From contig CP005974.1 in NCBI GenBank assembly GCA_000940995.1, forward strand, positions 620,001 to 684,000: a stretch of DNA of 64,000 bases, given 5' to 3'. Source of the stretch: Photobacterium gaetbulicola Gung47. GTDB taxonomy: Bacteria; Pseudomonadota; Gammaproteobacteria; Enterobacterales; Vibrionaceae. The notes beneath the pieces are model-generated. The model worked only from the letters and a program-made list of their open reading frames with translations, searched no databases and had not been told where the DNA came from. A program made the position numbers and the translations under genes. This document shows positions 30,116 to 39,827 of this stretch, in pieces. Position 1 is the first letter of the stretch, and each line of letters begins with the position of its first letter.

Positions 30116-31498
30116 TTACTCGAACAGCCCTTGGTGCAAGACCTTGACCACGTCACGCGACTCTTTGGTTTTGACCAGGAAGCACAAGTTGTGGGTACTG
30201 GCACCGAAGCAGATCATGCGCGGGCTGTATTGCTCCAGACGGCTGAATACTTGGGTTGCGGCACCCGGGGCATCGCCGAGCTGGTTGCCAATGAGGGCAA
30301 CTAAACACAGATCTTGCTCGACTTCCACGCGGCAAAGCTGGCTCAGTTGCTCCATCGCTGCGGCTGGCAGGCTAGGGGCACCACCACCGGTATCGGTTTG
30401 GTCGAGGGTCAGTGAAACACTGACTTCCGAAGTGGTGATCAAATCAACCGAGATTTTGTGTTCGGCCAGAATACGGAACACTTCGGACAGGAAGCCGTAG
30501 GCATGGAACATATTCAGGCTGGTCAGGGTGACCAGGGTCTGGTTGCAGCGCAGTGCCAGCGCCCGGAATTTCGGCGGCTCGCTGACCTGCTGGCGGATCC
30601 AGGTACCACCTTGCTCAGGGGCTTTCGATGAACCGATAAAGACCGGGATCTGTTGGCGGACAGCCGGCAGCAGAGTCGACGGGTGGAGGATCTTGGCTCC
30701 GAAGTTTGCCATCTCTGATGCTTCGCTAAAGCTGATTTCGCTGATTGGCTTGGCATTAGCGGTGATGCGCGGGTCTGTTGTATACATGCCCGGTACATCC
30801 GTCCAGATCTCCAGAGTTTCTGCGCTGATGGCTTCTGCAACTAGGGCGGCACTGTAATCGCTGCCACCGCGGCCAAGGGTGGTCGTTTCCCCGTCGCTGT
30901 TTGAGCCAATGAAGCCTTGAGAAACTATAATGGTATCGCCTTCCAGCAGAGGCTGGAGCTGTGAGTCGGCCAGTTGGCGGATGGTATCAATGTCCGGGAT
31001 GGCTTTGCCGTACTGGCTGTCGGTACGCATGACAGAGCGAATATCGAAACGCTGGGCTGTCGCCCCCATTTCGTTGAGAATTTGGGTAAATAAGTGCGTC
31101 GACAATAGTTCACCATGGGCAACCAACTGATCGGTCAGCTTGGTCGATGGTGACTCCGCGGCTTGCTCGGCGAGGCCTGCCACGTTATTGATGAGTTGTT
31201 CTATGTGGCCAGTGACAGTGTCTGGCTGGGCCAGCTTGTCGATAATGTTCTGGTGGATAGAGGTCAGTTTTTGTAGCCGTAGGGAGCGCTGCTCGTTATC
31301 GGCAATTCCGTTTGCAAGTTCAACTAGCAGGTTGGTGACGCCGGAACAGGCACTGATCAAAACTACTTTGGCAGCAGCATTTTCCTTGATGATCGTGGCA
31401 CTTCGGCTCATGGCGGCATGATCGGCTACGCTGGTACCGCCAAATTTCGCTACAGTAATCGGAGGAGGAACAGTAAAGTTATTTTCGACAAAGCTCAC
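30116..31498 (-). CDS. lysC: Lysine-sensitive aspartokinase III
   Basis: 460 residues, slightly longer than E. coli LysC (449). It phosphorylates aspartate, the first step to lysine, threonine and methionine. VAKFGGTSVAD (17-26) is the amino-acid-kinase start, and GRGGSDYSAAL and IWTDVPGMYTTDPR are the ATP and aspartate sites. ACT domains fill the last third (SLNMFHAYGFLSEVFRIL, KISVDLITTSEVSVSLTLDQ), where lysine binds. The start is GTG with GGAG 7 nt upstream. A lysine riboswitch in the leader adds control at the RNA level. Confidence 0.95.
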   Translation of the reverse strand: MSFVENNFTVPPPITVAKFGGTSVADHAAMSRSATIIKENAAAKVVLISACSGVTNLLVELANGIADNEQRSLRLQKLTSIHQNIIDKLAQPDTVTGHIEQLINNVAGLAEQAAESPSTKLTDQLVAHGELLSTHLFTQILNEMGATAQRFDIRSVMRTDSQYGKAIPDIDTIRQLADSQLQPLLEGDTIIVSQGFIGSNSDGETTTLGRGGSDYSAALVAEAISAETLEIWTDVPGMYTTDPRITANAKPISEISFSEASEMANFGAKILHPSTLLPAVRQQIPVFIGSSKAPEQGGTWIRQQVSEPPKFRALALRCNQTLVTLTSLNMFHAYGFLSEVFRILAEHKISVDLITTSEVSVSLTLDQTDTGGGAPSLPAAAMEQLSQLCRVEVEQDLCLVALIGNQLGDAPGAATQVFSRLEQYSPRMICFGASTHNLCFLVKTKESRDVVKVLHQGLFE

Positions 31499-31611
31499 GG
31501 CGAGTCTCCCAGTAATAAAGAGTATATACGTATTTATCAGGGGGCTCGGGATGGTAGTCCCGACAAAAAAGTCAGGAGAGCAAAAAGGTAAGATGTAAAC
31601 CGGTACAACAA

Positions 31612-31790
31612 CCAGAAGCTCCCCATCTATCCATTACCATAGTGAATAGATGACAGCCAGAAGGATTCAACCTTCGTAGCCGATACGCCATGCCCCCTGT
31701 CATGCCGTATCTCGGCGTTACTCCCCCTCTCCAGACTGCTTCGGGGTGGGGCCCCGCAACCTAGATACCTGGGTAACGCTCCTCTTCTGT
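31612..31790 (-). ncRNA. Lysine riboswitch (L box) of lysC
   Basis: The minus strand holds the conserved E. coli-like aptamer blocks in order: CAGAAGAGGAGCGTTACCCA, a GGGGGAGTAACGCCGAGATA-like block, TATCGGCTACGAAGG, TTGAATCCTTCTGGCTGTCA and the closing GAGCTTCTGG. P1 pairs CAGAAG (31784-31789) with CTTCTG (31613-31618). The leader from here to the GTG is 113 nt. I could not identify a clear intrinsic terminator after the aptamer, so control of translation or RNA decay is more likely, as in E. coli lysC. Confidence 0.92.
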
Positions 31791-31837
31791 CTGCCCCTGA
31801 GAAAGCTATTTCTCAGGATGAACAAAAAACGTTCTAT

Positions 31838-31867
31838 ATTGAACCGGATTTCCTGGTCTTTTGTCAA
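31838..31867 (-). promoter_or_regulatory. Probable sigma-70 promoter of lysC
   Basis: Minus-strand TTGACA, 18 bp, TTCAAT. The start near 31831 is about 40 nt before the aptamer; a 7-8-bp hairpin (31797-31816) lies between. The -10 matches only 4 of 6 bases. The rest of the lysC-aminotransferase gap (31868-32048) shows no gene. Confidence 0.55.
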
Positions 31868-32048
31868 TTAGATAGAGGTAAATTATGCATAAAATTTGCA
31901 AAAAGTTGTCACGAACAGGAGTGGGCGCTATCTGCCCGAGGTCATGGTGATTTGGTATAAGCATAATTAGCATATAGCTGATATAGTCAATCAGTACCTT
32001 ACAATAACTGATCTACAGTCACGCTTACCGCCAGGGAGGAAAACAACA

Positions 32049-33167
32049 ATGACGATTGGCAGCTTCTATCCACCACAGCGCACTCTGATGGGGCCGGGTC
32101 CATCGGATATCTACCCTCAGGTGCTGCAGGCTCTGAGCCGTCCGACCATTGGTCACCTAGACCCATTGTTTATCGGCATGATGGATGAGCTCAAGCAATT
32201 GCTGCAATATGCTTTCCAGACGCAAAATACCTTCACCATTGCCGTATCGGCGCCGGGCAGTGCCGGTATGGAGGCCTGTTTTGTCAACTTGGTTGAGCCG
32301 GGTGACAAGGTGATAGTCTGCCGCAACGGTGTATTTGGCGATCGGATGCGCGAGAATGTCGAGCGCTGCGGTGGCGTGGCGGTCATGGTCGATAACAACT
32401 GGGGTGAACCTGTTGATCCTGCCTTGGTAGCCCAAGCACTCGAGAGCCACCCCGATGCGAAGATCGTGGCCTTTGTCCATGCCGAGACCTCGACCGGGGC
32501 ATTGAGTGATGCTGAGGCAATTGCCAAGCTGGCCAGAGCCCATGACTGCCTGACCATTGTCGATGCCGTCACATCACTGGGGGGCGTGCCCCTGCTGGTG
32601 GACGAATGGCAGCTGGATGCGGTGTACTCCGGTAGCCAGAAATGTTTGTCCTGTGTCCCGGGGCTGTCGCCGTTAACCTTTTCTGAGAAGGCCGTGGCTA
32701 AGATCCAGAGCCGCCAGGCACCGGTTCAAAGCTGGTTCCTCGACCAGAGCTTGGTGCTGGGGTACTGGAGCGGTGAAGGCAAGCGAAGCTATCACCATAC
32801 CGCACCGGTAAACAGCCTGTATGCGTTGCATGAAGCCTTGGTGCTGTTGCAAAACGAGGGCTTGGAGAATGCCTGGCAGCGCCATAAGGATATCCACCTG
32901 GAGCTGCGTGAAGGGCTGGAGCAGTTGGGCATTGAATTCGTGGTTGATGAGGCGCATCGACTGCCACAGCTTAATGCGGTCTATATTCCTGACGGTATTG
33001 ATGATGCCGAGGTGAGGAAAACCCTGTTGGAGCGCTACAACCTGGAAATTGGTGCCGGACTTGGTGCGCTGGCTGGCAAGGCGTGGCGTATTGGTTTGAT
33101 GGGGTATGCCGCCCGCAGTGAAAATGTCGCGCTGTGCCTACGTGCACTGGAGACCACGCTGAAATAA
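32049..33167 (+). CDS. Class V aminotransferase (alanine/serine-glyoxylate aminotransferase type)
   Basis: 372 residues, PLP-dependent. Motifs of the AGXT/SGAT group are GPGPSDIYPQV, SAPGSAGMEACFVNLVEPGD, VHAETSTGA and VDAVTSLGGVPL (Asp172 to the pyridine N). SGSQKCLSC holds the Schiff-base Lys198. The Arg that binds the substrate carboxylate is in WRIGLMGYAA near the C-terminus. It likely moves an amino group from Ala or Ser to glyoxylate; the true substrate is not certain. GGGAGG lies 10 nt before the ATG. It stands alone between lysC and pglL, as in V. cholerae. Confidence 0.87.
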   Translation: MTIGSFYPPQRTLMGPGPSDIYPQVLQALSRPTIGHLDPLFIGMMDELKQLLQYAFQTQNTFTIAVSAPGSAGMEACFVNLVEPGDKVIVCRNGVFGDRMRENVERCGGVAVMVDNNWGEPVDPALVAQALESHPDAKIVAFVHAETSTGALSDAEAIAKLARAHDCLTIVDAVTSLGGVPLLVDEWQLDAVYSGSQKCLSCVPGLSPLTFSEKAVAKIQSRQAPVQSWFLDQSLVLGYWSGEGKRSYHHTAPVNSLYALHEALVLLQNEGLENAWQRHKDIHLELREGLEQLGIEFVVDEAHRLPQLNAVYIPDGIDDAEVRKTLLERYNLEIGAGLGALAGKAWRIGLMGYAARSENVALCLRALETTLK

Positions 33168-33191
33168 CCGACCTTCGGTGACGGCATGGAG

Positions 33192-33221
33192 AAATGGCTA
33201 CCGCGAGGTAGCCATTTTTTG
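33192..33221 (+). terminator. Terminator after the aminotransferase gene
   Basis: AAATGGCTACC - GCGA - GGTAGCCATTT, then TTTG. A strong hairpin with T-run on the plus strand and A-rich left flank; it can also shield the end of pglL. Confidence 0.88.
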
Positions 33222-33228
33222 TTGGGCA

Positions 33229-34917
33229 TCAGGGCATTTCCGGCTTGTCCGACTGTGGAGACGCAGCGTCAGGAGATGAAAAGGTACGGCCAGGATAAAG
33301 GTACTGGGCCTCATCCAGGATTTGCTCCGCCCGGTTGTGTTGCCCCAGCTGGTAATAAGCCGTGACCAGATTTTGGTACAGCTCAGGACGTGGCCATCGC
33401 TTGGCCTTTTGCTGGGCCCAGTTGATGTACTCCTGGATTAGGGTGGGGTTGTCGCTGGCGACCCCAAGCTGCAATTGGGTAAGATGCAAATCCCACTCAA
33501 ACCGGTTCTGCCATGCCCAAGGGTTATTGACCCGCAACAGATAGTCAACATTGGCGGGGCGGCTGGTTTCGTACTGGGTCAGCTGGGCGCCGGAGTAGAG
33601 GGTTGTCGCCATAAAACCGGTGGTGATGAGTGGCAGCGTCAGTACCAGTGCCCGGATCGATAGGATGTAGCGCATGTTTTGCTTGTAGTACTTGGCCGTC
33701 AGGTTATCGACCCAGTAAATCAACAAGATGAAGATCACCCAGTGGACCAGAGAGTGGTAGAACGGGTACTCCAGCTGGCTATGCAAGACCAGCGGGAAAA
33801 ACAGTCCGATCAGAGCCAGCTGTGTCCCTTCCCGGGCTTTCTTGATTTTGAGGAACACCGCGGCCGCTGCTGCCAACAGGGCAAGGAGTGGAATGATACC
33901 ACCTTCTGCAGCCCAGAGTGCCAGCTCATTATGCGGGTGGGTGAGGGCGGCCATGCCTGCCGGGTTGTCCGGGTTGTCATGGTGCCATTTCGCCGTCTGG
34001 GTAATGTAGCTCACCTCAAAGGTGCCGTAGCCGTAGCCGGTTAAGGGCTGGCTGAGGAACATATTAACCGCTTGCGGGATATGCATGGCTCGGGCACTGA
34101 CCAAGCTCAGGCGGTTCTCCTGAGGCGACCACCCCGTGGTGCTATTGATATGCCATGACAGGCTAAGCCCGAGCGTAATCATCAGCAGCCACATCCGCCA
34201 CTGGGCTTTGGCGGCAAAGTGGCGCAGGTATGGGAGCAGCAGCAGGGTACCGACGGTGGCTCCGAGCCAGCCGGTGCGGGAGCTTAGCACCACCAGTAAT
34301 GGCAGGGTAATGACAGGGGTCAGTAGTAAGAAACATTGCTGCCAGCTCCACTTGCCCCGGTACATGGGAATACGGGCAAGAAGGTAGCCGGACAGCACTA
34401 AGCCGGTAGCCAAAAAGCTAGCCATGACATTGGGCTGCTGGAAAATCCCGTAAGGCCGGTTGGCCAACGTGTCGTAGCCCATCGGGTTACCCGGCTCCAG
34501 TAGCATGAACTGCACCCAGCCGAGGATGGCTTGAAGCCATACCGCAGCAAGGACAAACCACAGCATGCGCTGGCGCTGCTTGTGGTTGAAGGAGAATTGC
34601 TGCAAGCCGACAAAAAACAGCAAACCAGCCCACAGGCCCAGCAGCCGTGGCAAGCTCTGGCCGATGTCCGCGTTGGGGTAGAACATGGGCAGGGTGAGCA
34701 GGACGCAGCATATCGTCAGGACAATGGTCAGCCGCGAATAGCGCCATATCCGTTGGCGGCAGATTTCCAGCAGGCCGAAGGCAATAGCGAAGCTGAACGG
34801 GATCCAGCTCATGGCATTGAACGAGAGCTCCAGTCCGGAGCCGCCGGGATTATGCTGAAAGTAATGCATCGCCAACAGGAACAGGATCCCGAGTGACACC
34901 AAGAAGGGCTTTATCAT
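33229..34917 (-). CDS. pglL: PglL-type O-oligosaccharyltransferase
   Basis: About 562 residues. It is a multi-helix inner-membrane enzyme that moves a lipid-linked glycan to Ser/Thr of periplasmic proteins such as pilins. The start region FLLAMHYFQHNPGGSGLELS, the PYGIFQQPNVMASFLATGL loop and the periplasmic ALTHPHNELALWAAEGG (H-x-HNE, Wzy_C family catalytic loop) are typical of PglL rather than of the O-antigen ligase WaaL. A C-terminal PglL-specific region follows. The start is uncertain: ATG 34917 gives the usual N-terminus, while ATGs at 34974 and 35007 add residues next to the uvrA terminator. The same neighbour order (aminotransferase, pglL, uvrA) occurs in V. cholerae. Confidence 0.85.
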   Translation of the reverse strand: MIKPFLVSLGILFLLAMHYFQHNPGGSGLELSFNAMSWIPFSFAIAFGLLEICRQRIWRYSRLTIVLTICCVLLTLPMFYPNADIGQSLPRLLGLWAGLLFFVGLQQFSFNHKQRQRMLWFVLAAVWLQAILGWVQFMLLEPGNPMGYDTLANRPYGIFQQPNVMASFLATGLVLSGYLLARIPMYRGKWSWQQCFLLLTPVITLPLLVVLSSRTGWLGATVGTLLLLPYLRHFAAKAQWRMWLLMITLGLSLSWHINSTTGWSPQENRLSLVSARAMHIPQAVNMFLSQPLTGYGYGTFEVSYITQTAKWHHDNPDNPAGMAALTHPHNELALWAAEGGIIPLLALLAAAAAVFLKIKKAREGTQLALIGLFFPLVLHSQLEYPFYHSLVHWVIFILLIYWVDNLTAKYYKQNMRYILSIRALVLTLPLITTGFMATTLYSGAQLTQYETSRPANVDYLLRVNNPWAWQNRFEWDLHLTQLQLGVASDNPTLIQEYINWAQQKAKRWPRPELYQNLVTAYYQLGQHNRAEQILDEAQYLYPGRTFSSPDAASPQSDKPEMP

Positions 34918-35004
34918 CGGCTTGCTGATCCCTTTCTCGGCAAGGTTGGTGCCTTTTACATATAACACTGTCATGGTGGTTACGCTGGATCTCACTGTCT
35001 GAAT

Positions 35005-35038
35005 CAAACAAAACCGGGCTTGAAGGTAAGCCCGGTTT
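35005..35038 (-). terminator. uvrA terminator
   Basis: On the minus strand AAACCGGGCTT - ACCTTC - AAGCCCGGTTT is followed by TGTTTG. It lies 41 bp after the uvrA stop. Confidence 0.88.
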
Positions 35039-35078
35039 CTCGTCGTCGGTTAGGTTGCCAGAGCTATTGTACTGGCGT

Positions 35079-37907
35079 TCACTCTGGCAGCAAAGGCTTG
35101 AGGAAGCGTGCAGTGTGCGAACCTGCGATCTGCGCCACTTGCTCCGGGGTACCGGTTGCAATGATTTCACCGCCACCGCTACCGCCCTCGGGACCGAGGT
35201 CGATGATCCAGTCAGCGGTTTTGATCACATCGAGGTTATGCTCGATCACCACAATGGTATTGCCGTGGTCACGCAAGCGGTGCAGGACATTGAGCAACTG
35301 CTGAATATCGTGGAAATGCAGGCCAGTGGTCGGCTCATCCAGGATGTACAGGGTCTTGCCGGTGTCGCGCTTGGACAGTTCTCGGGCCAGTTTGACCCGC
35401 TGGGCTTCACCGCCCGATAGGGTGGTGGCAGCCTGGCCCAGGCGGATGTACGACAGGCCGACATCGATCAGAGTCTGCAGTTTTCTCGCTATAGCCGGTA
35501 CCGCATCGAAAAATTCGCGGGCATCTTCGACCGTCAGCTCCAGCACCTCGTCGATGGTTTTGCCCTTGTAGCGGACTTCCAGTGTTTCGCGGTTGTAGCG
35601 CTTGCCCTTACAGGCATCACACGGCACATAGACATCCGGCAGGAAGTGCATCTCTACCTTGATAACCCCGTCGCCCTGGCACGCCTCACAGCGGCCACCC
35701 TTGACGTTGAAACTGAAGCGCCCCGGTTTGTAACCGCGCGAACGCGACTCCTGGGTGCCGGCAAACAATTCACGGATAGGGGTAAAGATCCCGGTATAGG
35801 TCGCCGGGTTAGAGCGTGGCGTACGGCCAATCGGGCTCTGGTCGATATCAATGACCTTGTCGAAGTGCTCGAGATCCTGTATTTCACGGTATGGCGCAGC
35901 CTGGCCCGATGTCGCCCCGTTGAGCTGGTGGTGGGCGATCTGGAAGAAGGTGTCGTTGATCAAGGTTGACTTGCCCGAGCCCGATACCCCAGTAATACAG
36001 GTCAGCAGGCCGACAGGGAGCTCGACGTCGACATTTTTCAGGTTGTTGCCGGTCGCACCCAGCAGCTTGACAGTTCGCTCCGGATCCATGGCCACGCGCT
36101 GCTCCGGAACCGCAATGCATTTCTTGCCGCTGAGGTATTGGCCGGTTAGTGAGTTGTCGTTGGCGACGATATCAGCCAGCTTGCCCTCGGCAATCACATT
36201 GCCGCCGTGGACACCGGCACCAGGGCCAATATCAATCACATGGTCAGCGGTGCGGATGGCGTCCTCGTCGTGCTCGACCACAATCACGGTGTTGCCGAGA
36301 TCGCGCAGGTGGGTCAGGGTCTTGAGCAGGCGTTCGTTATCTCGCTGGTGGAGGCCGATTGACGGCTCGTCCAGCACATACATCACGCCCACCAGGCCGG
36401 CACCGATCTGGCTGGCCAGGCGGATCCGCTGGGCTTCACCGCCCGACAGGGTTTCGGCACTGCGCGACAGGTTGAGGTAATTGAGGCCGACATTGACCAG
36501 GAAGCTCAACCTGTCATTGATTTCCTTGAGGACCTTTTCGGCAATCTTGGCTTTCTGTCCGGTCAGCGCCAGCTGTTGGAAGAAGTCCATTGCCTCGCTG
36601 ATACTCATCTCGCTCACGGTTGGCAACGTAGTATCGGCGATAAAGACATTGCGGGCCTCGAGGCGCAGGCGGGAGCCGTTACAGCTGCTGCACGGTTTGG
36701 TCGAGACGAATTTGATCAAATCTTCGCGTACCGAGTTGGATTCGGTTTCGCGGTAGCGGCGCTCCATGTTGTTGAGGATCCCCTCGAACGGATGGCGGCG
36801 GACCGTGATATCCCCCCGGTCGTTGATGTATTTGAACTCGATATTGGTGCTGCCCGAACCATTGAGGATCACGTTCTGGACCTTCTTCGGCAGGCTGTCG
36901 AACGGGGCCTCGACATCAAAATCATAATGCTCGGCCAGCGACTTGAGCATCTGGAAATAGTAGAAGTTGCGCTTGTCCCAGCCGCGGATCGCGCCGCCGG
37001 CCAGGCTCAGCTCGCCATTTTGCACCACCCGTTCAGGGTCAAAAAACTGCTGCACCCCCAAGCCGTCACAGGTCCCACAGGCACCGGCCGGGTTGTTGAA
37101 GGAGAATAGACGAGGCTCAAGCTCCTGCATGCTGTAGCCACAGTGCGGGCAGGCAAAGTTGGCCGAGAATACGATCTCTTCATGCTCGCCGTCGGTCATC
37201 GGGCTGACAACCACGTTACCACCGGACAGCTCGAGGGCGGTTTCGAAAGATTCTGCCAAGCGCTGCTGCAGATCATCGCGGACCTTGAAGCGATCGACTA
37301 CCACTTCGATGGTGTGCTTTTTATGCAGTTCCAGCGTTGGTGGATCGGACAGATCACACACCTCGCCATCGATACGGGCGCGGATATAGCCTTGGGCGGC
37401 GAGGTTGGCCAGGGTCTTGACGTGTTCGCCCTTGCGCTCTTTGACGATAGGTGCCAGCAGCATCATTTTGCTGCCTTCCGGCAGCTCGAGCACCTTGTCG
37501 ACCATTTGGCTGACGGTTTGGGCGGCGAGCTCTACATGGTGGGTCGGACAGCGTGGCTCACCGACACGGGCGTAGAGCAAACGCAGGTAATCGTACACCT
37601 CGGTAATGGTCCCGACCGTAGAGCGCGGGTTGTGCGAGGTCGACTTCTGCTCGATGGAAATCGCCGGGGATAGCCCCTCGATATGGTCGACATCCGGCTT
37701 TTCCATCAGTGACAGGAACTGGCGGGCGTAGGCCGACAGCGATTCGACGTAGCGGCGCTGCCCTTCGGCATACAGGGTGTCGAAAGCCAGGGATGACTTT
37801 CCCGATCCCGACAGGCCGGTGATAACAATCAGCTGATCCCGAGGCAGCGTGAGGGAAATGTTCTTGAGGTTATGGGTACGGGCACCCCTGACTTCAATGT
37901 TATCCAT
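35079..37907 (-). CDS. uvrA: Excinuclease ABC subunit A
   Basis: 942 residues, standard length. It is the DNA-damage sensor of nucleotide-excision repair, working as a dimer with UvrB. It has two ABC ATPase modules with Walker A GLSGSGKSS (about 31-39) and GVSGSGKST (about 640), and two LSGGEAQR signatures. Zinc sites are CPHCGYSM...CGTC (about 253-283) and CEACQGDG...CDAC (about 740-766). It diverges from ssb across a LexA box, the usual SOS-controlled arrangement. Confidence 0.98.
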   Translation of the reverse strand: MDNIEVRGARTHNLKNISLTLPRDQLIVITGLSGSGKSSLAFDTLYAEGQRRYVESLSAYARQFLSLMEKPDVDHIEGLSPAISIEQKSTSHNPRSTVGTITEVYDYLRLLYARVGEPRCPTHHVELAAQTVSQMVDKVLELPEGSKMMLLAPIVKERKGEHVKTLANLAAQGYIRARIDGEVCDLSDPPTLELHKKHTIEVVVDRFKVRDDLQQRLAESFETALELSGGNVVVSPMTDGEHEEIVFSANFACPHCGYSMQELEPRLFSFNNPAGACGTCDGLGVQQFFDPERVVQNGELSLAGGAIRGWDKRNFYYFQMLKSLAEHYDFDVEAPFDSLPKKVQNVILNGSGSTNIEFKYINDRGDITVRRHPFEGILNNMERRYRETESNSVREDLIKFVSTKPCSSCNGSRLRLEARNVFIADTTLPTVSEMSISEAMDFFQQLALTGQKAKIAEKVLKEINDRLSFLVNVGLNYLNLSRSAETLSGGEAQRIRLASQIGAGLVGVMYVLDEPSIGLHQRDNERLLKTLTHLRDLGNTVIVVEHDEDAIRTADHVIDIGPGAGVHGGNVIAEGKLADIVANDNSLTGQYLSGKKCIAVPEQRVAMDPERTVKLLGATGNNLKNVDVELPVGLLTCITGVSGSGKSTLINDTFFQIAHHQLNGATSGQAAPYREIQDLEHFDKVIDIDQSPIGRTPRSNPATYTGIFTPIRELFAGTQESRSRGYKPGRFSFNVKGGRCEACQGDGVIKVEMHFLPDVYVPCDACKGKRYNRETLEVRYKGKTIDEVLELTVEDAREFFDAVPAIARKLQTLIDVGLSYIRLGQAATTLSGGEAQRVKLARELSKRDTGKTLYILDEPTTGLHFHDIQQLLNVLHRLRDHGNTIVVIEHNLDVIKTADWIIDLGPEGGSGGGEIIATGTPEQVAQIAGSHTARFLKPLLPE

Positions 37908-37979
37908 ATCGATGAGCTTTATTGACTAATTTATGACTGCGGCATTATTGCACAGGGCTCAGGGCCTTGAAAGAAAAAG

Positions 37980-37995
37980 CTGTATAAAAACACAG
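37980..37995. promoter_or_regulatory. LexA (SOS) box between uvrA and ssb
   Basis: CTGTATAAAAACACAG fits CTGT-N8-ACAG. It lies just upstream of a TATAAT (38005-38010) reading toward ssb, so LexA would cover the -35 region. It may control both divergent genes. The remaining gap (37908-38174) shows no gene. Confidence 0.85.
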
Positions 37996-38174
37996 TGAGC
38001 TGGTTATAATAGCACCATTCTGTGTCGCTTATTCGTGCTGGCATTTGCTGTATTTTACTCGGATTCAGCCCTGTTCGATCAGGGGTGAAGCATGATAGAC
38101 TGCGCGATTAAGTATAAACTTTCAATAACGGCAGCTGGCTTTTCCCAGCGTCGATAATGAGATCGGAGTGAACT

Positions 38175-38726
38175 ATGGCCAGTCGTGGCGTAAACAAAGT
38201 TATCCTAGTCGGTAACTTGGGTAATGATCCGGAAATCCGTTACATGCCAAGTGGTGGTGCAGTAGCAAATATTACCATTGCCACCTCTGAAAGCTGGCGT
38301 GACAAGAACACTGGTGAGCAGCGCGAGAAAACTGAATGGCACCGTGTGGCGCTGTTCGGCAAGCTAGCTGAAGTCGCTGGTGAGTACCTGCGCAAGGGCT
38401 CTCAGGTATACATCGAAGGCCAACTGCAGACGCGTAAGTGGCAAGACCAAAACGGTCAGGACCGCTACACGACCGAAGTTGTGGTTCAGGGCTTCAACGG
38501 TGTTATGCAGATGCTTGGCGGCCGTCAGGGCGGTGGCCAGGGTATGGGCGCACCAATGGGTGGCCAACAGCAGCAAGGTGGTTGGGGTCAGCCTCAGCAG
38601 CCAGCAGCAGCGCCTCAGCAGAACTTTGCTCCGCAGCAACAGCAACAGGCTCCACAGCAGCAGGCCGCTCCTCAGCCTCAGTACAACGAGCCGCCAATGG
38701 ATTTCGACGACGACATCCCATTTTAA
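38175..38726 (+). CDS. ssb: Single-stranded DNA-binding protein
   Basis: 183 residues. An OB-fold (1-112) starts MASRGVNKVILVGNLGNDPE with the DNA-contact aromatic residues Trp and Phe in place (ESWRD, ALFGKLAE). A Gly/Gln/Pro-rich linker (about 115-172) is followed by the acidic tip MDFDDDIPF that binds Exo I, PriA and other partners. GGAGTG lies 7 nt before the ATG. It is followed by a clear terminator. Confidence 0.98.
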   Translation: MASRGVNKVILVGNLGNDPEIRYMPSGGAVANITIATSESWRDKNTGEQREKTEWHRVALFGKLAEVAGEYLRKGSQVYIEGQLQTRKWQDQNGQDRYTTEVVVQGFNGVMQMLGGRQGGGQGMGAPMGGQQQQGGWGQPQQPAAAPQQNFAPQQQQQAPQQQAAPQPQYNEPPMDFDDDIPF

Positions 38727-38764
38727 GCACTTGCTGTGTTGATAGGTCGCTGACCCAAATGATT

Positions 38765-38790
38765 AAGCCTCGCCGATGCGGGGCTTTTTA
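38765..38790 (+). terminator. ssb terminator
   Basis: AAGCCTCGC - CGAT - GCGGGGCTT and TTTA; the stem includes one T-G pair. Confidence 0.88.
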
Positions 38791-38797
38791 TTGTCTG

Positions 38798-39685
38798 CTA
38801 GCTGTGGGCTGGGTTGGACTTGGCCTTGATAAAATCAATGAACAGCTTGGTTTTGACATGGTTGTAGTCGAGTTTGGGGTAGTAGGCGTAGGCTGAACTC
38901 ACGGGTTGTCTGAGTTCGGGTAACACCGGTACCAGCAAGCCCTTGCTGAGTTCGCGCTTGACGGTATTCTCTCCCGCCAAGATGATCCCCATTCCGGCCA
39001 CGGCGGCGGCGACCAGTGCTTCCGGATTCTGGGTGGTGAAGTTGCCCTTGAGACGCACCCTGACTTCATTTTCGAACACGTGCTCTTGCTCGTGGCCATG
39101 AGTGCCGAACATCAGGCAGTTATGTTGTGTCAGTTGCTCAGGGCTGTCGATCAGCGGTTTTCCTTCCAGGTAAGACGGGGCGGCATAGAAACCATGGCGG
39201 AAGTTGAACAGCTTGGTGGCGATATAGCTCGATGAATTGAAATCGGTGAGCTCCTTGCTGATAAAGACATCCAGGTTGAGATCCGGGAGCTGGCCCGGGG
39301 TAATGGTATGCAGCTCGACCTGGATATTGGGATACACCTCGATGAACTCCGCCAGGTAGTTCACCAGCAGGCGACTGCCAACCGCCAGCGGCGCACCGAT
39401 CCGCAATACCCCGCTGACGTCACCATAGGTCGAGGTAGTCTCTGCCAGCATCTGGTGCCAGTCATCCAGCAAGCGTGCGCTGCGCTGATAGAAGAGGCGG
39501 CCGGCATCGGTCATGGTCAGGCTGCGGGTGGTACGTTTGAGCAGTTGCACGCCCAGCTGTTTTTCCAGCCAGGCCAAACGCTTGGACAGGGCTGAGCTGG
39601 AGGTGTTGAGTTTGGTGGCGGCCTGGGCCAGTGAGCCCTGGTCGACAACGGTAACAAAGCTTTTGGTGCAGGTGATCCAATCCAT
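38798..39685 (-). CDS. LysR-family transcriptional regulator
   Basis: 295 residues. A winged helix-turn-helix (1-60: FVTVVDQGSLAQAATKLNTS, SSALSKRLAWLEKQLGVQLL) precedes a periplasmic-binding-fold effector domain (about 90-290). It resembles the CrgA/AaeR-type subgroup. The nearest divergent gene is the small ORF/mshH region 142 bp away, so it may act there, but LysR targets cannot be told from the protein alone. It converges with ssb. Confidence 0.9.
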   Translation of the reverse strand: MDWITCTKSFVTVVDQGSLAQAATKLNTSSSALSKRLAWLEKQLGVQLLKRTTRSLTMTDAGRLFYQRSARLLDDWHQMLAETTSTYGDVSGVLRIGAPLAVGSRLLVNYLAEFIEVYPNIQVELHTITPGQLPDLNLDVFISKELTDFNSSSYIATKLFNFRHGFYAAPSYLEGKPLIDSPEQLTQHNCLMFGTHGHEQEHVFENEVRVRLKGNFTTQNPEALVAAAVAGMGIILAGENTVKRELSKGLLVPVLPELRQPVSSAYAYYPKLDYNHVKTKLFIDFIKAKSNPAHS

Positions 39686-39827
39686 GTTGCTAATAACCCT
39701 ATTGCGCTGGTGGCAGGCGAAGTTGCATATTTTCTTACATTACCATGAGTTTCCTTCCGGTTCAGACGGTTTATGTCCTAACAAGGGTTTACAAAATTGT
39801 TAATTTGTCGACTTTGGCACTGACAGC

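Noticed and set aside
37143..37673. 176-codon open frame opposite uvrA
   Set aside because: Complement of the first part of uvrA, no start signals and no recognisable protein features.
38500..38700. CAG-rich repeats in ssb
   Set aside because: They encode the usual Gln/Pro/Gly linker of SSB.
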